NCBI GenBank assembly: GCA_964371715.1
Contig: CAYJNO010000046.1
Span: forward strand, 1-10,079
DNA: 10,079 nucleotides
Source of the DNA: CAYJNO01 sp964371715
GTDB taxonomy: Bacteria > Bacillota_I > Bacilli_A > Erysipelotrichales > Erysipelotrichaceae
Direction: 5' to 3'
Shown here: piece by piece, positions 1-7,242 of the stretch
Numbering within the stretch: position 1 is the stretch's first letter
Layout of the letters: every line of letters starts with the position of its first letter
Program-made: the position numbers and the translations under genes
Notes under the pieces: model-generated
Databases searched by the model: none
What the model was told of the DNA's origin: nothing
The model's input: the letters and a program-made list of their open reading frames with translations, nothing else

Positions 1-63
1 TACTGCAATTATCGCGATTACTACGATTAGTTCGATTAAAGTAAAACCTTTGTTGTTTTTCAT
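1..63 (-). CDS. Type IV prepilin or pseudopilin, N-terminal fragment (runs off left edge)
   Basis: The minus strand reads ATG at 63-61 and stays open to the window edge, giving 21 residues that begin MKNNKGFTLIELIVV. This is the class III prepilin signature: a short basic leader, a Gly-Phe cleavage site for the prepilin peptidase after residue 6, Glu at position +5 of the mature protein, and a hydrophobic helix that anchors the subunit and packs into the filament core. The start is supported by an AGAGGA ribosome site just upstream (reverse complement of about 70-75). In Bacillota such proteins are competence pseudopilins (ComGC type) or type IV pilus subunits, handled at the membrane by a PilD/ComC peptidase and a PilB/ComGA-type ATPase. 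The visible part cannot tell these apart, and the body of the protein lies outside the window. It follows dusB on the same strand after about 220 bases and appears to have its own promoter. Confidence 0.88.
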   Translation of the reverse strand, partial: MKNNKGFTLIELIVVIAIIAV

Positions 64-147
64 TTTTTATTCCTCTTTCTTCATTATAAATCTCATTTAC
101 ACAATGTCTTTTAATTAAAATACATCTGTGTAACTAAGACTGAGTTC

Positions 148-176
148 ATTATAGTTCATAGTTGTATAATAATCAA
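148..176 (-). promoter_or_regulatory. Candidate promoter for the prepilin gene
   Basis: On the minus strand TTGATT (176-171) is followed after exactly 17 bases by a perfect TATAAT (153-148). Transcription would start near 141 and give a leader of about 78 bases before the ATG at 63. The rest of the 220-base gap between dusB and this gene holds no ORF and no clear rho-independent terminator, so read-through from dusB cannot be excluded. Confidence 0.55.
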
Positions 177-284
177 CCCTTTTCTTACACTTTATTGTAG
201 TTTTTTATACCAAAATCAGAATATATGAAAAATTTGTAATAATATGTGTAATTAATAGTTATATTAATATTAGATTTTGTAGTA

Positions 285-1280
285 TTAAACCTGTACTCTT
301 CCAAGTTCATACTCTTTTAAATTACAATGATATTCATTAATTAGGTTTTCTAATTCTTCATATGTTTTAATAGAACTGCAACTATTTTTTACTCTTGAAC
401 TAAATGGTAAACCAGATAAATACCAAGGTGCTATTCCACGCATTTGTTTCATTGCTATTCTTTCATCTTTTAGTTCGATTAAACTTTGTGCATGATTTAA
501 ACACATTTTTAATCTTTCTTCACTTGTTGGTTTAATATATACTTCCTTATTTTCATAGGCTAAAATTTCATGAATTAAGAATGGATTACCAATTACACCT
601 CTACCAATCATAATAGCATCACATTTTGTATATTCTTTCCATTTAATATAATCTTCAAGTGTAGTTACATCACCATTACCAATAACAGGAATTGTTAATA
701 GCTCTTTCATTTGTTTAACATATTCCCAGTTGGCTTTACCTTCATATAGATCAGTTTTAGTACGTCCGTGCAAAGCAATTGCTTTAACACCTAGCTCTTC
801 AAACTTTTTAGCTAACTCTAAACAATTAATATTATGATGATCATAGCCAATACGCATTTTTACTGTTACTGGCTTTTTTACTGCTTTCACAACTTCTTCT
901 ACTATTTTAATTGCCAGTTTTGGCTCACGCATTAAATTTGAACCACCACCACTTTTCACAATTTTATTGGCAGGGCAACCCATATTTATATCGATGATAT
1001 CACAATCTGTTTCTGTATCAAGCATAATAGCTGCTTTTACCATTGTGTCTACATCACTTCCAAATACTTGCATACTTAAAGGATGCTCGATTTCATAAGT
1101 CACAAGCATCTCTTTTGTTTTTTTATCACCATAAAATAATGCTTTATCACTTACCATTTCAGTATATACAAGTCCTGCATCAAATTTGAAACAAAGACTT
1201 CTAAAGGCGGCATTACTAATCCCTGCCATTGGTGCGATTACTACATTATTTTTTATTTCGATATCCCCTATCTTCCACAT
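285..1280 (-). CDS. dusB: tRNA-dihydrouridine synthase, DusB type
   Basis: This 331-residue flavoenzyme reduces specific uridines in the D-loop of tRNA to dihydrouridine, using FMN and NADPH in the cytoplasm. The family signatures are in order: APMAGISNAAFR (residues 16-27) at the FMN-binding first strand of the TIM barrel; the DINMGCPANKI loop with catalytic Cys102; KMRIG with Lys141; HGRT with His171; GNGD (201-204); and MIGRG (224-228), a phosphate-binding element. A helical C-terminal tRNA-binding domain follows. Length and the start MWKIGDIEI are typical of DusB. The ATG lies inside the 3' end of hslO (13-base overlap), and only a weak TTGAG lies upstream, so translation is probably coupled to hslO. 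In many Bacillota an hslO-dus region leads into lysS; here lysS is absent and a pilin gene follows. Which uridines it modifies cannot be read from the sequence. Confidence 0.95.
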   Translation of the reverse strand: MWKIGDIEIKNNVVIAPMAGISNAAFRSLCFKFDAGLVYTEMVSDKALFYGDKKTKEMLVTYEIEHPLSMQVFGSDVDTMVKAAIMLDTETDCDIIDINMGCPANKIVKSGGGSNLMREPKLAIKIVEEVVKAVKKPVTVKMRIGYDHHNINCLELAKKFEELGVKAIALHGRTKTDLYEGKANWEYVKQMKELLTIPVIGNGDVTTLEDYIKWKEYTKCDAIMIGRGVIGNPFLIHEILAYENKEVYIKPTSEERLKMCLNHAQSLIELKDERIAMKQMRGIAPWYLSGLPFSSRVKNSCSSIKTYEELENLINEYHCNLKEYELGRVQV

Positions 1281-2155
1281 GCTTTTTTAAACTCAATAAT
1301 AGTATTTAAATCCTGCTCATCAAAGATATATTTTGTATTACAATATTCACATTTTACTTCAGCTTGCTTATCTTCTCTTAAAATATCTTCTAAGTCTTCC
1401 ATCGCTATTGTTGTAAGCCCTGCTTTAAATCGATCTTTATCACAAGAACAAATCCATTTTAATTCTGTTTCTTCTATAATTCTTACATCATCAAATAATG
1501 ATTCAACAATTTTATTAATATCACTTTCATTTTCAATCATATTTGAAATTGGTTTTAATGTTTTAACTAAGTTTTCAACAGCAACAATATCTTCTTCTGT
1601 TGCATTTGGCATTAATTGAATTAATAATGCACCTGCAGCTTTACAAGAGTAATCTGTGTCTACCAGTACTCCTAAAGATACAACTGATGGTGTTTGCTCA
1701 CTTACCATAAAATAATAAGCAAAATCCTCACCAATTTCACCTGTCTGTAAATCAACTTGTCCACTAAATGTTTCTTTTAAACCAATATCTTTAGTTACTT
1801 TTAAATAACCATCAACACCAACTCCAAGCCCTACAGCTAATTTATTTGACTCATTATATTTTAAATAAATATGTGGATCACCTACAAAACCTCTAATGTT
1901 ACCATTACTTTTTGCTTCAACCATAATAGTACCAATTGGTCCACCACCATTTATTTGTGTTACAATTTTATCATTTTCACCTTTTTGCATCATTGCCATT
2001 AAGCCAGTTATTGATGCAACACGGCCAAGTGTTGCAAGTGATGTTGGATATAAATCATGCATCATTCTAGCATCATTACAAAGTTTTGTTGTATTTGCTG
2101 CATAGATTCTTACATTATCATTTAAAGCTAATGCTTTTACTAATTTATTTGTCAT
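1268..2155 (-). CDS. hslO: Redox-regulated chaperone Hsp33
   Basis: This 295-residue protein is Hsp33, a cytoplasmic holdase that is switched on when oxidants and heat unfold its zinc-binding C-terminal domain. The zinc centre is intact: Cys236 and Cys238 (CSC) and Cys269 and Cys272 (CEYC), giving CxC-x30-CxxC, the family arrangement. The N-terminal domain begins NDNVRIYAANTT and includes the Gly-rich segments NGGGPIGTIMVEA and VGLGVGVDGYLKV, followed by the stretch around VSEQTPSVVSLGVLVD, all usual for Hsp33. The start at 2155 has an AGAGGT ribosome site five bases upstream. The gene is transcribed divergently from the VanZ-like gene and is first in an overlapping pair with dusB. The promoter lies in the 147-base divergent gap. 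I see no truncation or missing key residue. Confidence 0.95.
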   Translation of the reverse strand: MTNKLVKALALNDNVRIYAANTTKLCNDARMMHDLYPTSLATLGRVASITGLMAMMQKGENDKIVTQINGGGPIGTIMVEAKSNGNIRGFVGDPHIYLKYNESNKLAVGLGVGVDGYLKVTKDIGLKETFSGQVDLQTGEIGEDFAYYFMVSEQTPSVVSLGVLVDTDYSCKAAGALLIQLMPNATEEDIVAVENLVKTLKPISNMIENESDINKIVESLFDDVRIIEETELKWICSCDKDRFKAGLTTIAMEDLEDILREDKQAEVKCEYCNTKYIFDEQDLNTIIEFKKACGR

Positions 2156-2207
2156 ATATTACCTCTTCTTTTAATTAAAATTTTACACTTTAATAAATTT
2201 CCATACA

Positions 2208-2236
2208 ATTATAACACTATTTTTAATTATTATTAA
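2208..2236 (-). promoter_or_regulatory. Candidate promoter for hslO-dusB (extended -10)
   Basis: On the minus strand TTAATA (2236-2231), a 17-base spacer and TATAAT (2213-2208) form a sigma-A-like promoter, and TGT directly before the -10 makes it an extended -10 (TGTTATAAT). The start would be near 2201, giving a leader of about 46 bases with the AGAGGT ribosome site close to the ATG. No CIRCE, CtsR-type or other stress operator is recognisable around it. Confidence 0.55.
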
Positions 2237-2276
2237 TAAAAAAAATTTATAGTTTTCCACTAAACAATTTTATAAA

Positions 2277-2285
2277 TGTTATAAT
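2277..2285 (+). promoter_or_regulatory. Candidate extended -10 promoter for the VanZ-like gene
   Basis: The plus strand carries TGTTATAAT, an extended -10 identical to the one serving hslO on the other strand. No good -35 lies at 16-18 bases; TTTCCA sits 20 bases away. Initiation near 2292 would leave a leader of only about 11 bases, just covering most of the AAAGGAG ribosome site (2291-2297) before the ATG at 2303. Confidence 0.4.
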
Positions 2286-2302
2286 CTATAAAAGGAGTAT
2301 TT

Positions 2303-2773
2303 ATGAAAAGAAACTATAAATTTTTTATTACTATTATGGCTCTTATTTATTTCTTAATGATGCTTTATTTACTATATGGTTTCAGATTTAATTATTCCAC
2401 TTATAGTGAGTATATTGCTTTATTGAGAAACAATGTTAGCCTTGTACCTTTTGATACAATTAAGATGTTTATCAAAGTATACCTACAAAATCCATATGAT
2501 TTAATTAATCATGCTACTATAAACTTAGTTGGTAATGTAATTTTATTTATACCTTTAGGTTATTTCATTACATTTTACTTTAAGTTTTTACATAACTTAT
2601 TTGCTTTTCTCTTAGTTAGTAGCTTTTTAATCTTTACTATTGAAGCTATCCAATTATTAACGTTGCTAGGACGCTTTGATGTTGATGATATTATCTTAAA
2701 TGTTATTGGTTCATTAATGGGATATATTTCTTATTTAATTATTCATAAATATATCTTTAAAGATATTGTTTAA
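2303..2773 (+). CDS. VanZ-family integral membrane protein
   Basis: This 156-residue protein is mostly hydrophobic, with about four membrane helices near residues 7-27, 72-93, 96-117 and 129-148. Two stretches match the VanZ family: NLVGNVILFIPLGY (74-87) and IEAIQLL followed by GRFDVDDIILNVIGSLMGY (113-141), including Glu114, Gln117, Arg124, Asp129 and Asn133. VanZ itself gives low-level teicoplanin resistance in enterococci, but most family members have no known role and nothing here (no vanA/B-type ligase or two-component genes) suggests glycopeptide resistance. The start has AAAGGAG five bases upstream. The gene is divergent from hslO, and its last 17 bases overlap the 3' end of the convergent S9 peptidase gene, leaving no room for a terminator between them. 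Family assignment is firm; function is unknown. Confidence 0.88.
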   Translation: MKRNYKFFITIMALIYFLMMLYLLYGFRFNYSTYSEYIALLRNNVSLVPFDTIKMFIKVYLQNPYDLINHATINLVGNVILFIPLGYFITFYFKFLHNLFAFLLVSSFLIFTIEAIQLLTLLGRFDVDDIILNVIGSLMGYISYLIIHKYIFKDIV

Positions 2774-4685
2774 ACCATCCGATAATTTCATTTAAACGAT
2801 TTATACGATTATGAGGTTTTCCAGATCTTGATAGTTCATGATTTTCTTTATGAAATAAAGCAACTTTTGATGGAATGCCTCTTTTTCTTAGGTTTGTAAA
2901 CATCATTATTGGATCTGACATCCAACAGCGATAATCTTCATCAGATTGAATAAATAAAGTTGGGGTAATTGCATTATCTACATATTTCAATGGTGAATGT
3001 GACCACATCTTTTCATAATTATCCCAAGGACTTGCACCAACTTGACTTAAATTATGATAGTATCCAATATCTGTTGTTAGACATTTTGATAGATAATTTG
3101 ATATTGACCTTTGTGAAGCTGCAGCTTTAAAACGAGTAGTATTACCAATCATCCAGTTACACATAAAGCCTCCATAACTTCCACCACAAATACCTAATCT
3201 ATTTTCATCTAATGCAGTATATCTTTCCACAACTTCATCACAAAATTCCATGAAATCTTGATAATCAATATCTCCAAGTTTGCTAACTAAAGTTGAAAAT
3301 TCATCTCCTCTTCCTGCAGATCCTCTAGGGTTGGTATAGAATACAAAAAAGTCTTCATTTGCCATACATTGCATTTCATGATTATATAGCATACCATATG
3401 CAACTTTTGGTCCTCCATGCATCGTTAAGATACCTGGATATTTTTTATTTTCATCATAATTTATTGGTTTAATTACAAACCCTTCTAACTCATGCCCATC
3501 TTTTGCTGTAAACCTAAAATAGTCAGGTTTACTTATTTGATATTTACTAACATCATTAAATGATGTTATTTTAGTTTCCTCTTTTGTTTCTAGACTAATT
3601 TTATAAATTTCAGGCATTTCATAATCTCGATATGCAACTGCATAAATATCGTTATCATTTACAACAAACGAAGTAATTGCTCCATCTTTTGAACTGATGC
3701 TTTCCATCTTTTTATCTTTATCTATCACAACTAAATTAGAACTACTATAACTTGTAAATAACGTATAAATTAAATTACCTATAACTGTCAGTGTTTCTCC
3801 ACCACCATATGATACATCACTTCCAACAAGGTTTCCTAAAGTTCCATCATAATATTTATATTCAGTTATTTCTTTATTTTTAAGTTTATATAAAGTTGGG
3901 TTTTGCGAAGAATTTGATTTTTTATCAGACGCTTCCATAATGATATAGTCTTGATAATAGAATGCCTTTAAAACACCATAGTGTCCATTGTCCATTAGCA
4001 TATCTAAATATTTACTGCCTAAATTATATTCATATACTTCACTATGCACTGGCATCTTATCTGTATATGTTGGACCCCAAAATAGGATTTTGTCTTTTGT
4101 TTCGTTTAATTTAAAACCACTAACATCAGTATATTCTTTTGAAACATTTATAATCTCATTTGTCTTAACATTATAAATAGCTAGAGTATTTCTAACTTTA
4201 TTTGTAATACCTGCTCCATTTGACCAAAATGGTATTTCATCAAAGATTAAATAATCACTTCCTTCAACTGCTCTATTCTCTTTAGTATCTTCTTGATTTA
4301 GTTTTCTACTATATGTAATAACATAGTTATCATCATCAATTTTAGCTAGCATTTTTACTTTAGCAGGCACCTTAAAAAATTCACTCGCTTCTCCACCATT
4401 AAGATTTAATTTAAAGTAAGTTGTTTTATTATCTACATTATCTTTTAAGCTTGTAAAGATAATATTTTCATCATCTAACCACACTGCTGTTTTTTCATAA
4501 CCTTTAGCTGTTAAAGGATAATACTTATCAGCTTTAGTATCTAATAAATATAATCTAGTTTGATATTCATTATATTCTTCATTTACTGTTGTTTGATTAA
4601 AGATTATTTTTTCTTTATTTGGTGAAATATTTAAATCAGCTATAAATTTATAACTATATAAGTCTTTAATTTCTAATTTCTTCAT
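2757..4685 (-). CDS. S9 family serine peptidase (acylaminoacyl-peptidase/dipeptidyl-peptidase type), downstream paralogue
   Basis: This 642-residue protein has the prolyl oligopeptidase plan: an N-terminal region of beta-propeller-like strands (about 1-385) and a C-terminal alpha/beta-hydrolase (about 390-642). Hydrolase landmarks are MHGGPK (422-427, oxyanion region), NPRGSAGRGDEF, GGSYGG with nucleophile Ser503, SDEDYRCW with the probable acid Asp584, and KENHELSR with His616, followed by a GKP..NRI tail ending WFKQYL, as in S9C enzymes. Such enzymes remove N-terminal acyl-amino acids or dipeptides from short peptides. There is no signal peptide, so it should be cytoplasmic and act late in peptide catabolism. 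It starts 5 bases after its upstream paralogue, with a GAGG ribosome site inside that gene's last codons. Where the paralogue has IHAEQDYR this one has IQSDEDYR, losing the His. Substrate specificity cannot be read. Confidence 0.92.
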   Translation of the reverse strand: MKKLEIKDLYSYKFIADLNISPNKEKIIFNQTTVNEEYNEYQTRLYLLDTKADKYYPLTAKGYEKTAVWLDDENIIFTSLKDNVDNKTTYFKLNLNGGEASEFFKVPAKVKMLAKIDDDNYVITYSRKLNQEDTKENRAVEGSDYLIFDEIPFWSNGAGITNKVRNTLAIYNVKTNEIINVSKEYTDVSGFKLNETKDKILFWGPTYTDKMPVHSEVYEYNLGSKYLDMLMDNGHYGVLKAFYYQDYIIMEASDKKSNSSQNPTLYKLKNKEITEYKYYDGTLGNLVGSDVSYGGGETLTVIGNLIYTLFTSYSSSNLVVIDKDKKMESISSKDGAITSFVVNDNDIYAVAYRDYEMPEIYKISLETKEETKITSFNDVSKYQISKPDYFRFTAKDGHELEGFVIKPINYDENKKYPGILTMHGGPKVAYGMLYNHEMQCMANEDFFVFYTNPRGSAGRGDEFSTLVSKLGDIDYQDFMEFCDEVVERYTALDENRLGICGGSYGGFMCNWMIGNTTRFKAAASQRSISNYLSKCLTTDIGYYHNLSQVGASPWDNYEKMWSHSPLKYVDNAITPTLFIQSDEDYRCWMSDPIMMFTNLRKRGIPSKVALFHKENHELSRSGKPHNRINRLNEIIGWFKQYL

Positions 4686-4690
4686 CTAAT

Positions 4691-6667
4691 TTACCTCAAA
4701 TAGCTTTCTAACCATGCTATTATCTCTTCCATCCTTTTGATTCTATTTCTAGGTTTACCATTTCTAGACAAGTCATGATTCTCGTTTTTAATTAAACATA
4801 GACGTGATTCTACACCATGCATCTTTAAAGCTGTAAACATTTGAAGAGCTTCCACCATCCAACAACGATAATCTTGCTCAGCATGTATAAATAATGTTGG
4901 AGTTGTTGCTTTATCAGCATACTTCAATGGTGATTGTTCCCATTGTTTATTAAAGTCTGTTGTATGGCTTGCCGCAACTTGATCTAAAGCAAAGTTTATT
5001 CCAATATCACTTGTCCCTTCAAAAGTTGACCAATTAGCAATACTTCTTTGTGATACAGCACATTTAAAGCGATTTGTATGTCCTATTATCCAATTTGTCA
5101 TAAAGCCACCATAAGAACCACCAGTTACGCCTAGTCTACTAATATCAATTGACGAATACTTCTCTATAGCACTATCTAAAAAATGCATCAAATCATCATA
5201 ATCAATTGTTCCATATTTTCCTCTTATATCTGCAAACTCATTGCCTTTACCATCACTACCGCGTGGATTACAATAGATTACAAAATAACCTTTATTTGCC
5301 CACACTTGCATTTCATGATGAAAGATATCAGAAAAGACTGTTTTTGGTCCTCCATGAATATGTAAGATAGCTGGATATTTATTACTATCTTTATAATCTG
5401 TTGGCTTAATAACATAACCATCAATTTGAATATTATCTTTATTAATTATATGATGCTCTTCAATCTTTCCTAACTTATATTCTTCTTGAACAGCTTTATT
5501 AAAGCATGTTAATACTTGATTTAAACTATAGATTTCTTGTAGTGAATTTTGCTTTTGTCCTACCATATAAATGTTATTTTCATATACATCAAAACAATCA
5601 ACACTGTTTAACTCACTAATCATTGTTACCGTATAATCTTTTAAATCTAAACATTTTAAATACGCATTATTAACATTGGTACTTACATAATATAGTTTAT
5701 CTTCTACAACTTTATAAGTATAACCACCACCATATCTTACATCACTATTTGTTGTATTTTTACCAATTTCTTCATTTATTGGTTTATAGATTAATTCTAA
5801 ACTATTAGTAGTTAAATCATAGATATACAAGACTGTATTTTGATTCATACCAAATTCTTTTTTATCATTTATTAATAATAAAACTTTATCAACATTATAA
5901 AAATCTAGTATTTGAATACCATAATTATTAATATCAATTAAACATTTAGTTTCTTTTGTACCTAAATCATATAAGTATATCCCTGGACTTTTTGGTCTAA
6001 TATCATCATATTCATAACCACTATATACAATATATTTATCATTTGCTATAAATTCAACTGTATTAAAAAGCGGTTTTGTTAATGCAGTTAATATATTATT
6101 TTCTTCAAGATATAATCTATTTCTTTTACGATTTATAACACCTTGACCATTAAACCAAAATGGTACTTCTTCAAACACTGTATATCCACTATTATAATAA
6201 TTCTTTAAAACTTCTTTTCTTTGGCTATTATCTAAGTCATCTAAGTTTGGTAAATTATTATCATAATTTGCCATTAATACTTTTGTGTTATCATTTATAT
6301 CTTTATAATTTGATACACTTATATCATATCTAAACTTTTCTTGAGCCTCACCATGATAAATATTTATCTCATAATAGACACTTATTTGTTCATGATTTTT
6401 TATCTTTTCATTTACTTTATCATCTCGATTACTTTTAAAGATAATTGTTTCATTATCATACCAACTTACTTGTGTTACATCTTTTATTGTTGTTAGTTGT
6501 TTAATTTCTTTTGTTTCATTATTCATTAACCACAACTTACTTAAATAACTATTTGTTTCAATACATGGTTTGCTTACAACAAAAGCCGTATGTAAGCCAT
6601 CTTTAGATATCATTAAATTACTAATAAATTTATAATCTAAAAATGTTTCAATACTTAAATTTTTCAT
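4691..6667 (-). CDS. S9 family serine peptidase (acylaminoacyl-peptidase/dipeptidyl-peptidase type), upstream paralogue
   Basis: This is the first gene of the tandem peptidase pair, 658 residues from the start chosen here. A propeller-type N-terminal region (about 1-400) precedes an alpha/beta-hydrolase with HIHGGPK, NPRGSDGKGNEF, GGSYGG (nucleophile Ser518), HAEQDYRCW (probable acid Asp599) and NENHDLSR (His631). The Ser-Asp and Asp-His spacings, 81 and 32 residues, are the same as in the downstream paralogue, and the C-terminal third aligns without gaps, so the two arose by duplication. The frame extends to an ATG at 6688, but that ATG has no ribosome site. The ATG at 6667 has AGAAGG upstream and gives MKNLSIETFLDYKFIS, which lines up with the paralogue's MKKLEIKDLYSYKFIA. 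No signal peptide is present, so the protein is cytoplasmic. It probably hydrolyses short peptides from the N-terminus; the exact activity is unknown. Confidence 0.92.
   Translation of the reverse strand: MKNLSIETFLDYKFISNLMISKDGLHTAFVVSKPCIETNSYLSKLWLMNNETKEIKQLTTIKDVTQVSWYDNETIIFKSNRDDKVNEKIKNHEQISVYYEINIYHGEAQEKFRYDISVSNYKDINDNTKVLMANYDNNLPNLDDLDNSQRKEVLKNYYNSGYTVFEEVPFWFNGQGVINRKRNRLYLEENNILTALTKPLFNTVEFIANDKYIVYSGYEYDDIRPKSPGIYLYDLGTKETKCLIDINNYGIQILDFYNVDKVLLLINDKKEFGMNQNTVLYIYDLTTNSLELIYKPINEEIGKNTTNSDVRYGGGYTYKVVEDKLYYVSTNVNNAYLKCLDLKDYTVTMISELNSVDCFDVYENNIYMVGQKQNSLQEIYSLNQVLTCFNKAVQEEYKLGKIEEHHIINKDNIQIDGYVIKPTDYKDSNKYPAILHIHGGPKTVFSDIFHHEMQVWANKGYFVIYCNPRGSDGKGNEFADIRGKYGTIDYDDLMHFLDSAIEKYSSIDISRLGVTGGSYGGFMTNWIIGHTNRFKCAVSQRSIANWSTFEGTSDIGINFALDQVAASHTTDFNKQWEQSPLKYADKATTPTLFIHAEQDYRCWMVEALQMFTALKMHGVESRLCLIKNENHDLSRNGKPRNRIKRMEEIIAWLESYLR
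4694..4697 (-). promoter_or_regulatory. Ribosome binding site of the second peptidase, inside the first
   Basis: The minus strand reads GAGG immediately before the TAA of the upstream peptidase gene, and the next ATG follows 11 bases after GAGG. The final codons of the first gene therefore double as the ribosome site of the second, which implies one mRNA and probably coupled translation. Confidence 0.7.
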
Positions 6668-6677
6668 AAATTTTGTA

Positions 6678-6683
6678 CCTTCT
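6678..6683 (-). promoter_or_regulatory. Ribosome binding site that fixes the start of the first peptidase
   Basis: AGAAGG on the minus strand lies 10 bases upstream of the ATG at 6667. It falls inside the longer frame that begins at 6688, which has only A/T-rich sequence without a purine-rich site before it. This, plus alignment with the paralogue's N-terminus, favours the start at 6667. Confidence 0.65.
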
Positions 6684-6716
6684 TTCATTTTGATGAAAAT
6701 TTTACATTACTTTATA

Positions 6717-6745
6717 ATTATAAATCTATTATTCTATCTAAGCAA
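6717..6745 (-). promoter_or_regulatory. Candidate promoter for the S9 peptidase operon
   Basis: On the minus strand TTGCTT (6745-6740), a 17-base spacer and a perfect TATAAT (6722-6717) precede the peptidase genes. The start would be near 6710, leaving a leader of about 43 bases to the ATG at 6667. It lies downstream of the longer frame's ATG at 6688 by only about 20 bases, which also fits the shorter start. Confidence 0.5.
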
Positions 6746-6812
6746 TAAGAAAAGAGAAGATTATCCCTATCTATTTTACTATTAACCATTTTTCTTAATA
6801 CAAGTATATTTT

Positions 6813-6822
6813 ATCAATTGAT
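6813..6822. repeat. 10-base palindrome in the divergent gap
   Basis: ATCAATTGAT is a perfect palindrome in the roughly 280-base gap between the peptidase operon and the small membrane protein gene. It lies upstream of both candidate promoters. It could be an operator, but in DNA this AT-rich short palindromes also arise by chance. I see nothing else of note in the gap apart from the two promoters. Confidence 0.2.
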
Positions 6823-6877
6823 TGCTGCATTAATAAATTACACTTTATTATCCTTTACAACAAAATAATAATATTTA

Positions 6878-6906
6878 TTTATTTATTATTTGTTATTTAT
6901 TATAAT
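6878..6906 (+). promoter_or_regulatory. Candidate promoter for the small membrane protein
   Basis: TTTATT (6878-6883), a 17-base spacer and TATAAT (6901-6906) lie just upstream of the small gene, with a start near 6913 and a leader of about 37 bases. The -35 is poor and the surroundings are almost pure A/T, so the match is weak evidence. Confidence 0.35.
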
Positions 6907-6949
6907 TGGTGTAATTAATATTTCATTTATAATTGAGGAAAGAGAAAGA

Positions 6950-7129
6950 ATGATGAAGATATATACAGTTTTTAAAATAATTATTTCAGTAGGTGTCGTT
7001 ATTATGTATTTATTTGAACTAAATAAATATTATTTTTTTCATATACTATATAATATTTTTCATATACTTCTTATATTGATAATAATAATTGAAATTTATA
7101 AGTTTATTAAATTAAGATATTTAAATTAA
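6950..7129 (+). CDS. Small two-helix membrane protein of unknown function
   Basis: A 59-residue protein begins MMKIYTVFKIIISV and ends KFIKLRYLN. It has two hydrophobic stretches, about residues 5-22 and 31-50, separated by a short polar loop (ELNKYYFFH), and a basic C-terminus; both ends could face the cytoplasm. The open frame extends upstream to a TTG at 6890, but GAGGAA at 6935-6940 lies nine bases before the ATG at 6950, making that the better start (a second ATG follows at 6953). I do not recognise a family. Its size resembles small hydrophobic toxins, holin-like proteins and regulatory membrane peptides, but nothing specific supports any of these. It is divergent from the peptidase operon and convergent with the repeat protein gene. 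In A/T-rich DNA, hydrophobic ORFs can occur by chance, so the ribosome site is the main support. Confidence 0.5.
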   Translation: MMKIYTVFKIIISVGVVIMYLFELNKYYFFHILYNIFHILLILIIIIEIYKFIKLRYLN

Positions 7130-7242
7130 CAAATCAAGTTACTAATCTTAAATGAATTGAATATTAAGGCGTATCTATATAACATTGTAAAATAAAATAT
7201 ATATCAAAAATTCACAACAGCATATAATTAAAGATATTTCCT

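Noticed and set aside
1896..2105. 69-residue plus-strand frame
   Set aside because: It lies opposite hslO, whose family motifs are intact, and has no ribosome site; it is a shadow.
2303..2773. Glycopeptide resistance gene
   Set aside because: The VanZ family match is good, but no van ligase, reductase or regulator is nearby and most VanZ relatives have no link to resistance.
3988..4176. 62-residue plus-strand frame
   Set aside because: It lies opposite the propeller part of the downstream S9 peptidase; there is no ribosome site and no recognisable protein.
5183..5365. 60-residue plus-strand frame
   Set aside because: It lies opposite the catalytic domain of the upstream S9 peptidase, which fixes the coding strand.
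6890..6949. TTG start for the small membrane protein
   Set aside because: No ribosome site precedes it, and it overlaps the candidate promoter; the ATG at 6950 has GAGGAA in front.
7130..7242. Possible small RNA or second gene after the small membrane protein
   Set aside because: No ORF with a ribosome site, no stable hairpin and no promoter that stands out from the A/T-rich background.
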